Both the position numbers and the translations under genes were made by a program. The notes under the pieces are model-generated. The model saw only the letters and a program-made list of their open reading frames with translations, was not told the origin of the DNA and did not search any database. A stretch of DNA of 11,224 bases from Flavobacteriaceae bacterium (GTDB lineage Bacteria > Bacteroidota > Bacteroidia > Flavobacteriales > Flavobacteriaceae), in the NCBI GenBank assembly GCA_003533785.1, contig DQCR01000040.1, forward strand, positions 1-11,224. Direction: 5' to 3'. Positions 1 to 9,000 of this stretch are shown piece by piece (within the stretch, counting starts at the first letter, position 1; every line of letters starts with the position of its first letter).

Positions 1-93
1 AACCCAATAAATATCATTCGTTTGGCAGGAGTCTTCTTCATCATTGGCGGTGTTTTTTCCTTATTTGTGACAGAGAAAGAAAACGAGGAATAG
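1..93 (+). CDS. C-terminal fragment of an integral membrane protein, family uncertain
   Basis: The open frame from base 1 ends at TAG 91-93 and gives the last 30 residues of a protein whose start lies outside the window. The visible part is one hydrophobic segment of about 18 residues (RLAGVFFIIGGVFSLFV) followed by a short charged tail (TEKENEE). This is the usual look of the last transmembrane helix and cytoplasmic tail of a multi-pass transporter, and an MFS-type permease is one possibility. The fragment is too short to assign a family. The downstream gene has its own promoter-like element 43 bp after this stop, so co-transcription with maeB is not required. No hairpin-plus-T-run terminator follows the stop. 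Confidence 0.6.
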   Translation, partial: NPINIIRLAGVFFIIGGVFSLFVTEKENEE

Positions 94-115
94 GATTTTG
101 TCCAACACTTTTCAT

Positions 116-143
116 TTAGGGCCAAATTTCTTTGCTACTTTTG
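116..143 (+). promoter_or_regulatory. Bacteroidota-type promoter for maeB-ruvA-sprA
   Basis: TACTTTTG at 136-143 is an exact match to the TAnnTTTG -7 element of the Bacteroidota primary sigma factor. The -33 element (consensus TTG) is imperfect: the best-spaced candidate is TTA at 116-118, 17 bp upstream. Transcription would start about 6-8 nt after the box, leaving a leader of only about 10 nt before the ATG at 160. No Shine-Dalgarno sequence is present, as is normal in this phylum. Confidence 0.6.
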
Positions 144-159
144 AATTAGAATCATAGCT

Positions 160-2436
160 ATGAATGAGAATCAACAAAGACGACAAGCGCTCGTCTACCA
201 TGCCAAACCCACCCCTGGGAAAATTGCGGTAGTCCCTACTAAGCGTTACCAAACACAACGAGATTTGGCGTTGGCCTACTCTCCTGGAGTAGCTATTCCT
301 TGTCAGGAAATTGAAAAGGAAGTCAACAACGTCTACAAATACACCAACAAAGGGAATCTAGTGGCAGTGATTTCCAATGGTACGGCTGTACTGGGATTGG
401 GAGATATTGGTCCCAATGCCTCCAAGCCGGTTATGGAAGGAAAGGGGCTGTTGTTCAAGATCTTTGCAGATATCGATGTCTTCGATATTGAAATTGATGC
501 CAACGATCCAGAAGAGTTTATCAATACGGTTAAAGCCATTGCCCCAACATTTGGGGGAATCAACCTGGAAGACATCAAAGCCCCAGAAGCCTTTGAAATT
601 GAAAAAAGATTAAAGGAAGAGCTGGACATCCCTGTTATGCACGACGATCAGCATGGAACGGCTATAATCTCCTGTGCTGCATTACTTAACGCTTTGGAAT
701 TGGTTGATAAAAAAATAGAAGAGGTCACGATAGTTGTCTCTGGGGCTGGTGCAGCTGCTATCTCCTGTACCCGACTCTACCAGTCTTTTGGTGCTCGTGC
801 GGAAAACATAGTAATGACCGACAGCAAAGGGGTTATTCGAAAAGACAGAGCGGATCTAACCCAAGAAAAAGCGGAGTTTGCCACAGCAAATAATCTTAAC
901 ACCCTTGATGAAGCATTAGCTGGCGCAGATGTATTTATTGGTCTCTCACTAGGGAATATTGTTTCGGAGCAAATGTTACGCGACATGGCTCCAAAACCCA
1001 TTGTTTTTGCAATGGCCAATCCCGACCCTGAAATTAATTATGACCTAGCTTGTTCCGTTCGAGACGATTTGATTATGGCTACAGGCCGATCCGATCATCC
1101 CAATCAGGTGAATAATGTACTTGGTTTCCCATTCATCTTCCGTGGAGCACTGGATGTGCGAGCAACTGCGATCAATGAAGCGATGAAAAAGGCAGCCGTC
1201 AAAGCCTTGGCGCAATTGGCTAAAGAACCTGTCCCAGAACAAGTAAATGTAGCTTATGACCAAACCCGTTTGAGTTTTGGCAAAGACTATATCATTCCCA
1301 AGCCTTTTGATCCCCGTTTGATTGTGGAAATCCCACTGGAAGTGGCAAAAGCGGCGATGGAATCGGGGGTAGCAACTGCCCCTATTGAGGACTGGGATCG
1401 CTATAAAGATACCCTTCAAAAACGCCTTGGGAATGACCAGAAACTGGTGCGTTTGCTTCACAATCGTGCTAAAATAGATCCCCAAACTGTAGTTTTTACA
1501 GAAGCAGACCAATTGGATGTTTTAAAAGCGGCTCAGATCGTTTTGGAAGAGAAAATTGCCATTCCTGTTTTGCTAGGTCGAAAGAAAACCATCAAAAAAC
1601 TGATGGACACAATAGAATTCGATGAGGAAGTCGCCATAATCGATCCCAAAGCAGATGATCAAAAAGAAAATAGAGACCGTTATGCACAGCTTTTTTGGGA
1701 AGATCAAAAGAGAAAAGGGAAAACGCTTTACGATGCGAAACGGTTGATGCGAGAGCGGAACTATTTTGGTTCCATGATGGTAAAGAATAGAGATGTGGAC
1801 GCCATGATCTCAGGTTATTCAAGAAATTATCCCCAAGTAGTGAAACCCATACTGGAAACCTTAGGCACGGCCAAGGGCATCAGAAGGGTCGCCGCTACAA
1901 ATCTAATGTTGACACAAAGAGGGCCCTTATTTCTTTCCGATACCTCAATAAATATAAATCCTTCAGCTAAAGAATTGGCTAAAATTGCGCAAATGACAGC
2001 CCAGACCGCCAAAATGTTTGGATTGACACCAGCCATCGCACTTTTGTCATTTTCTAACTTTGGATCTAATGATTCCGAAGAAGCTAAAAAAGTTTCCGAG
2101 GCCGTTGCCTATCTCCATCGTTACTATCCCGATATGGTAGTCGACGGGCCTTTGCAATCTGATTTTGCTTTAAACCCTGAGATGATGGAAAAGAGCTTTT
2201 CTTTTTCTCGACTCAAAAACACTCGGGTGAACACCTTAGTCTTTCCCAACTTAGACGCGGCAAACATCACCTACAAATTAATGAAAGAACTGAATGGAGT
2301 CTTGTCTATAGGGCCGATCATGATGGGACTGGCATTTCCCGTGCATACCCTCCAGCTGGGTGCATCGGTAGAAGAAATCGTAAACATGACAGCGGTGGCA
2401 GTAGTGGACGCACAACAAAAAAAGGGTACGCTATGA
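160..2436 (+). CDS. maeB: NADP-dependent malic enzyme, MaeB type with C-terminal phosphotransacetylase-like domain
   Basis: Cytoplasmic enzyme converting (S)-malate and NADP+ to pyruvate, CO2 and NADPH, linking the TCA cycle to pyruvate and supplying reductant. The 758 aa match the long bacterial MaeB architecture. The malic domain (about 15-165) holds YSPGVAIPC with the expected catalytic Tyr40, the GKG lysine near 95, the metal ligands Glu137-Asp138 and the HDDQHGTA motif at 161-168. The dinucleotide-binding domain (about 166-405) has the GAGAAA turn at 195-200 and Asp221 after strand 2. From about 430 to the end is a phosphotransacetylase-like domain, including [19 protein letters not shown] and [13 protein letters not shown]. 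In E. coli MaeB this domain is regulatory (acetyl-CoA inhibition) and oligomerising rather than an active transacetylase; I infer the same here. NADP rather than NAD preference comes from the family and is not proven by a residue I can see. The ATG at 160 fits the promoter spacing. The stop overlaps the ruvA start. Confidence 0.95.
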   Translation: MNENQQRRQALVYHAKPTPGKIAVVPTKRYQTQRDLALAYSPGVAIPCQEIEKEVNNVYKYTNKGNLVAVISNGTAVLGLGDIGPNASKPVMEGKGLLFKIFADIDVFDIEIDANDPEEFINTVKAIAPTFGGINLEDIKAPEAFEIEKRLKEELDIPVMHDDQHGTAIISCAALLNALELVDKKIEEVTIVVSGAGAAAISCTRLYQSFGARAENIVMTDSKGVIRKDRADLTQEKAEFATANNLNTLDEALAGADVFIGLSLGNIVSEQMLRDMAPKPIVFAMANPDPEINYDLACSVRDDLIMATGRSDHPNQVNNVLGFPFIFRGALDVRATAINEAMKKAAVKALAQLAKEPVPEQVNVAYDQTRLSFGKDYIIPKPFDPRLIVEIPLEVAKAAMESGVATAPIEDWDRYKDTLQKRLGNDQKLVRLLHNRAKIDPQTVVFTEADQLDVLKAAQIVLEEKIAIPVLLGRKKTIKKLMDTIEFDEEVAIIDPKADDQKENRDRYAQLFWEDQKRKGKTLYDAKRLMRERNYFGSMMVKNRDVDAMISGYSRNYPQVVKPILETLGTAKGIRRVAATNLMLTQRGPLFLSDTSININPSAKELAKIAQMTAQTAKMFGLTPAIALLSFSNFGSNDSEEAKKVSEAVAYLHRYYPDMVVDGPLQSDFALNPEMMEKSFSFSRLKNTRVNTLVFPNLDAANITYKLMKELNGVLSIGPIMMGLAFPVHTLQLGASVEEIVNMTAVAVVDAQQKKGTL

Positions 2437-3014
2437 TCACCCAGATTCAAGGAAAATTAGTCGAAAAATACCCCACCCATGTCGTTGTTGACTGTAATGG
2501 CATAGGGTATGAGGTTCATATTTCTTTACACACCTTTGGGCAATTGCCCAGCGAAGAAGCCATCAAGCTCTACACCCATTTATTGATCCGAGAAGATGCA
2601 CACACGCTCTATGGTTTTGCGAGTCATAGTGAACGTGCCTTATTCCGCTTATTGATTGGGGTATCGGGGATTGGTGCCAGTACAGCCAGGACCATGCTAT
2701 CTTCTCTGGAGCCCTTGCAAATCCAAAAGGCCATACTCACAGAAGACGTACCCACGATACAGTCCATCAAAGGCATCGGATTAAAGACCGCCCAACGTGT
2801 AATTATTGAGCTTTTAGACAAGATCAAAACCCTTCCAGAAATGGAGCAAATAGAGGCTATTTCAGGCAATACAATCAAAGAAGAAGCGTTATCAGCATTA
2901 GAGGTTCTTGGTTATCCAAGACGCTCTAGTGAAAAAGTGATTGATAACCTCATTCAAAGCCAACCAGACACATCGGTAGAAATGCTTATAAAAGCCGCTT
3001 TGAATAAATTGTAA
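2433..3014 (+). CDS. ruvA: Holliday junction branch migration complex subunit RuvA
   Basis: RuvA binds four-way DNA junctions as a tetramer and loads the RuvB ATPase rings that drive branch migration; RuvC then resolves the junction. The 193 aa match the usual length. Domain I (about 1-62) is an OB fold ([22 protein letters not shown]) and contains the acidic-pin pair Glu54-Asp55 in LIREDAHTLYGF, equivalent to the E. coli residues that hold the junction open. Domain II carries two helix-hairpin-helix motifs, GVSGIG at 76-81 and KGIGLKTAQR at 113-122. Domain III (about 147-193, ALSALEVLGY) is the mobile RuvB-contacting domain. The start overlaps the maeB stop as ATGA, which implies translational coupling. 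Neither ruvB nor ruvC is in the window; ruvA standing apart from ruvB is common in this phylum. Confidence 0.96.
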   Translation: MITQIQGKLVEKYPTHVVVDCNGIGYEVHISLHTFGQLPSEEAIKLYTHLLIREDAHTLYGFASHSERALFRLLIGVSGIGASTARTMLSSLEPLQIQKAILTEDVPTIQSIKGIGLKTAQRVIIELLDKIKTLPEMEQIEAISGNTIKEEALSALEVLGYPRRSSEKVIDNLIQSQPDTSVEMLIKAALNKL

Positions 3015-3035
3015 AACACATTGCATACCGGGAGG
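3015..3035 (+). promoter_or_regulatory. sprA translation start region: TTG start, no ATG available
   Basis: sprA lies in the same frame as ruvA, so its start must fall after the ruvA stop TAA (3012-3014). Only AAC and ACA separate that stop from TTG 3021. TTG is the only usual start codon that keeps the basic n-region (RKR) and hydrophobic core of the signal peptide. The first in-frame ATG is at 3969 (residue 317), far inside the conserved region. A GGGAGG string at 3030-3035 lies downstream of the start and so cannot serve it as a ribosome binding site. Reinitiation after ruvA termination is the likely mode of translation. Confidence 0.7.
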
Positions 3036-6000
3036 AAGCGCCTACATCTTAACCCCACTTTTACGCTCGTCCTGCTGTTCTTAGCTGGACTTTTTTGTCA
3101 CGTCTCAACTTTAGCACAGACCCCCACGGACTCCAATAGTCAAATTGGAAAAATAACCCTTCCTGCAGCATCAGCCGTTTCCCAAAATTATAGTTACGAT
3201 CCCGAAAGGGATTTGTATTATCTAGCAGTAGAGATTGATGGGTATCCCATCACCACCCCTTTGGTTCTCACACCAAAGGAATACGATGCCCTAGTGCTTA
3301 AAGAATCCCTCAAAAATTATTTTAAAGAAAAAACAGAAACTCTCAGCGGGAAAAAAGAAAACCTTCAAGAATCACAGAAAAATCTTTTACCCGAGCTATA
3401 TATCAATAATGAATTCTTTCAAAACATTTTTGGAAGCAATGCCATCAACATCAAACCCCAAGGGTCTATAGGAGTAGATTTTGGAGTTCGGTATCAACGC
3501 AACGACAATCCAATTGCTTCTCCAACCTTGCGGCGTAATTTTAGTTTTGATTTCGATCAGCGAATCAGTTTGAGTTTGATAGGGAATATCGGTGAGCGTC
3601 TTCAGATTACCGCAAATTATGATACGGAATCGACATTCGATTTTCAAAATCTAGTAAAAATTCAATTCAATCCTCCAAAATTGACCGAGGCCGTAGGAGT
3701 TTCAGATCGAGGAGGGATTTTGGAAAAGGCTGATCAATTGAAAGAAAAATACAATCAGGCACAAAATACAATACAAGATTTAAAATCCAAAGCGCTTGAA
3801 GCACAGGCACAATTTGAACAAGCACAACAATCCATTGCCAATTTTCAAGATAAAATTAAAGGGTATGCTCAAGATCCAACGCAATTAGGAAATAAAGTGA
3901 CCGATTACTTGAATGGTAAAGTAACAGAGGATGGAATCATTCAAAATATTGATCTTGGAAACATCAGTATGCCAATCAACAATAGCTTAATTCAAGGGGC
4001 ACAGAGTCTGTTTGGCGTACGAGCTGATCTTAAGTTTGGTAAAACTTACATCACTACGGTTTTTTCAGAACAGCGTTCTCAATCTCAGAATATCACGGCA
4101 CAAGGAGGTGGGCGTCTAAATAGTTTTAGTGTTTTTGCCCTAGACTATGAAGAAGACCGTCACTATTTTTTGTCACAATACTTTCGTGATCACTACGATG
4201 AAGCCCTGAAGACGTATCCCTATATCAATTCCCCTATACAAATTACTCGAATTGAGGTATGGATTACCAATCGGAGTGCGCAGACGCAAAACATCCGAAA
4301 TATTATTGCCATTCAAGACCTGGGGGAGGCTCATCCTGAGAACACCCTACTCGATGATAAAACAGGATCCTTTTTTACAGCAGAAGCGGTGAATGGACTC
4401 CCCAACAATGCTGCAAACCTACTTGATCCGAAATTGATCTCAAACAATTCGGGGATTCTGACCAATGCCATTCGAGATATCGCTACGGCCCAAGCAGGCT
4501 TTGGAAACTTGAGTGCACAAGTGCAAGAAGGGTTTGATTATGCTCTATTGGAAAGTGCACGTAAACTTGAATCCAACGAATTTCAATACCATCCTCAATT
4601 GGGATATATTTCTCTAAATCAACGGCTGAGTAATGACGAAGTGCTGGCTGTGGCTTTCCAATATACCTATGCAGGGGAAGTCTATCAAGTAGGTGAGTTT
4701 GCCAATGGAGATGTTCCTAGTACAGAAACTTTACAAGCCACTAGTCAAAACCGAGACCAGATTCAAAATAACAACCTGGTAGTGAAAATGCTGAAAAGCA
4801 ACCTCACCAATGTGCAACAGCCTGTCTGGAATTTGATGATGAAAAATGTATACAATACAGGAGCGTTTCAGCTTGCCGAAGATGAATTCCGGCTTTCCAT
4901 TCTCTACACCGATCCTTCCCCCATTAATTACATGACGCCAGTAGATAATGGAAAGTGGCCAGAGAACTTGGAAGAACAGATTCTTTTGAATACGTTTCAG
5001 CTTGATCGATTGAATAATTATCAAGACCCTTTGCCCCAAGGCGATGGTTTTTTTGACTTTATCCCAGGAATTACTATTGATCCACAATTTGGGAGAATTA
5101 TTTTTCCAAGTGTTGAACCCTTTGGATCTTTTCTTTTTGAATTGCTTCAAACCGAAGAAAATACAGAGCAGTATGACCTCCCAACCACATATAATGCCAA
5201 TCAAAAAAAGTATGTTTTTCGTGAAATGTATGCACAAACCAAGGCCGCTGCTTTGGAAGCAACCGAAAAAAATAAATTTGAATTAAAAGGACGATATAAA
5301 TCGGAGGGAGGAGAGGGGATTCCTATTGGAGCCTTTAATGTTCCTAGAGGTTCTGTGCGTGTAACAGCAGGGGGGCGTTTGCTTCAAGAAGGAGTCGACT
5401 ATACTGTGAATTATGATATTGGCCGTGTGATTATTATCGACGAAGGCTTGAAGTCATCTAACGTACCTGTAGAAATATCGGTAGAAAATAATTCTTTCTT
5501 CAATCAACAAAACAAACGTTTTTCTGGAGTTAATGTTCAACATCAGCTCAATGATAAAGTGGTCTTCGGAGGCACCTTACTCAACCTGAGTGAAAACCCA
5601 CTGACACAAAAAGCCAACTATGGGACAGAACCAGTAAATAATACAATGCTAGGATTCAACACCAATTTTTCTACAGAGTTGCCTTTTTTAACACGACTGG
5701 CCAGCAAGCTCCCTAGTGGAGTCACAGAGACTCCTTCGCTTTTATCTTTCCGAGGGGAAATTGCGTCATTGAAAGCAGGGAATCCCAGAAATACCCAGCT
5801 TCAGGGAGAAGCAACTGTTTATATCGACGATTTTGAAGGCGCTCAGACCACCATTGATGTAAAAGGATTTACTGCTTGGAAATTATCCAGTGTGCCTGCA
5901 AAAAACTATAAAGGATCGGAGGCTCCAACTCCTTTAGCTTCGGGTGAGGGGCGTGCTAAGCTAGCTTGGTATACTCTGGACCCTGTTTTTTTTCGTCCCG

Positions 6001-9000
6001 GAAGACCAGCAGGAATCAACAACGATGATATTTCCCTCAATACTACCCGTCGAATCTTCATCAAAGAAATCTTTCCAGAACAGGATTTAGTGCAGGGGAC
6101 AACCACCATACAAAACACGCTGGATTTAGCCTTTTATCCTAGAGAAAAAGGACCCTACAACAACAGCGAGGAAACAGAGTTTGTCCAAGCTCCGGCTGAG
6201 AATTGGGCAGGAATCACACGTCCCATAGCTGCGACCAACTTTGAACAGTCCAATGTGGAATTTATAGAATTTTGGTTATTGGACACGTTCAATGAATTGA
6301 ATGGCGAAGAAAATGATCTTGGTGAATTGGTGTTTCATTTGGGAAATATTTCAGAAGACATTCTCAAAGACGGACGCAAGCAATACGAAAATGGGTTGCC
6401 TGGTGCAGACGAAACCTCATTGGTTTTCAATACCGACTGGGGGGTCGTTCCAGCCACACAATCCTTACTGTATGCTTTCAACACGAATGCGGAAGACCGT
6501 CCATTGCAGGATGTAGGACTCGATGGATTGTCGGATAACGACGAAGCTCAAATTTACACCAACGGTCCTGCAGAGGATCCTGCTGGAGACAATTATGATT
6601 ACTTTGTTTCGGCACAAGGAGGCATACTCGATCGCTACAAAAACTACAACGGTACGGACGGGAACTCACCCATTGATTTTTCCAATACTGATCGAGGAAA
6701 TAATACAGAACCGGACACAGAAGATATCAATAGGGATCAGAGTATGAACACCATTGACAGTTATTTCGAATATCGAGTCCCGATCACTCGTGACATGACG
6801 GTAGGGAATCATCCATTTGTAACCGATGTTCGAGAAAATGTAAAAGTGAACGTGCCAAACGGAGATGAAATCAACACCCGCTGGATTCAATTCAAAGTAC
6901 CAGTTCAAAAAGGCTACTATCAAGGAACAGCATTTCAACAATACTTTGAAGCAATTAACAACATCGAAGATTTGCGATCCATTCGTTTTATGCGGATGGT
7001 ATTGAGTGGGTTTGAACAACCGGTTGTTTTCCGTTTTGGAACTTTAGAATTGGTGCGAGGGGATTGGCGTCGCTATCTTCAACAGATCAATCCGAAGATT
7101 AATCGCAACCCCAATACAACAGTTGATATCAGTACAGTCAACATTCTGGAAAATGAAAACCGAATCCCTATTAATTATATACTTCCCCCCGACATCGTTC
7201 GTGAACAGGTCAACACCAACAACACCATTGTTCGTCAAAATGAACAATCGTTAGCCTTTCGTGTTTGCGATCTGCAGCCCCAAGATGCTCGAGCTATTTT
7301 TAAATCTGTGGATGTAGACATGCGACAATACAAAAAGCTGCATATGTATTTGCATGCTGAATCCATACCAGGTCAAAGCAAACTCCCAGGAGAAGGCAAC
7401 GCCCAAGATTATGATCGACGTCTGGTGGCCTTTATTCGGTTGGGAACCGATTATCAAGACAATTATTATCAAATAGAAGTCCCACTCAAACCCACAGCTT
7501 ATGAAGAAAATAACAGCAATCAACTGTCTGCAAATGAGGTTTGGCAACCCGATAGTAATTCGATTGAAGTAACCCTTGAGAAACTTACCCAGCTCAAGGC
7601 CAAAGCACTTCAACAAGCCCTTGCTGGGGAAGCCCTTTATTTTGACGAAGAACTCACCCCCATTCGAGAAACTACTCCAATTTCCATGCTCCCAGGAGCG
7701 AAAAAATATAAGTTTTCAGTGAAAGGAAACCCCTCATTGGGAAGCATTAAAACAATGATGATTGGGGTGAAAAACCCGTCTACTCATGTTGGGGATGTCC
7801 TGTGTGGAGAGGTTTGGTTTAACGAGTTGCGGATTGCAGGAATTGATTCAGAAGGCGGATGGGCTGCAGTGGCCTCTCTCGATGCCAATATGGCCAATTT
7901 TGCTTCTCTCTCGGCTACAGGGCGTTATTCTAGTATTGGATTTGGCGGGTTGGATCAGTCACCCAACAACAGCAATCGAGAAGAACTGTTGCAATACAAT
8001 ATGGTCTCCAATGTAAACATAGGGCAGTTGCTTCCCCAAAAATGGGGATTGCAAGCGCCTTTAAACTTTAGTGTGGGTGAAACGGTGATTACTCCTGAAT
8101 TCGATCCTTATTATCAAGATTTAGAATTGGAAACTCGACTGGAAACAGCGCAAAACCCGGCTACCAGGGAGGCTATAAGAAAACAAGCTATTGACTACAC
8201 CAAACGAAAAAGCATTAGCGTGATTGGCCTAAGGAAACAAAAAACAGGGAGTGGTAAAACACGCTTTTATAGCCCCGAAAATTTAGATGTGTCTTACGCC
8301 TACAATGAGCAGACCCACAACGACTTCGAAATACAAGAGCTCAAAGATATTAACCTTCTTCTGTCGGCCAATTATGGATACAGCTTTCAGCCATTTGAAA
8401 TTAATCCGTTTCAAAAAATAAAGGCATTGAAGACTAAAAAATATTGGGAGTGGTTGCGACAAATTAATTTTTCTCCACTGCCCAACTCAATTGGTTTTAC
8501 CTCAAATATCAACCGTAGATATCGGAACCAGCAGTTTCGAGAAGTGTATCTCGAGGGAGTTGATGCATCACAACAGCTAGCCCTTCCAGAACTTCAACAG
8601 CGAAATTTCTTGGTGGATTGGTCCTATACACTTAATCACAATTTATCACGCTCTTTGCGAATGACTTTTACAGCCAATAGCAACAATATTGTTCGCAAAC
8701 CTTTTCAAGCCTATGAACAAAACAGAGGCCTAAGCAGTCCCTACAATCGGGATGTTTGGGACGAGCTTTGGAACCTTGGCGAAAGTAATGTTTACAACCA
8801 AGCATTGATTTTAAATTATAAACTACCCTTACGCTATATCCCGGCTTTGAGTTTTATCGATGCGAATTACAACTATTCAGGAAACTTTAACTGGCAACGT
8901 GGATCAGAAGCATTAGCCAACGTTCTTAGTGAAGAAGGGACTGCATTGGGGATTGTCCACACGGTGCAGAATGCCAACACCAAATCCCTAGCAGGATCTA

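Noticed and set aside
91..104. Small palindrome GGATTTTGTCC just after the upstream stop as a terminator
   Set aside because: Only three base pairs can form and no T run follows.
1045..1512. Minus-strand open frame of 155 codons inside maeB
   Set aside because: It lies wholly opposite an intact, strongly conserved gene, has no recognisable domain and reads as a typical antisense shadow.
3030..3035. GGGAGG resembling a Shine-Dalgarno sequence near the sprA start
   Set aside because: It lies downstream of the only usable start codon, no in-frame ATG, GTG or TTG follows at a suitable distance, and Bacteroidota rarely use such sites.
3082..3110. SprA as a lipoprotein because of Cys26 in the signal peptide
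   Set aside because: Residues before the cysteine (GLF) do not fit a lipobox, and a normal signal-peptidase I site follows at STLA-Q; known homologues are barrel proteins, not lipoproteins.
4731..5237. Minus-strand open frame of 168 codons inside sprA
   Set aside because: It is antisense to sprA, shows no recognisable family, and its hydrophobic, Ile/Lys-rich composition is what the complement of this AT-rich gene would give.
5986..5993. Run of eight T in sprA as a possible phase-variation tract
   Set aside because: The run is short, codes Phe codons in a conserved stretch, and the frame is intact; nothing suggests switching.
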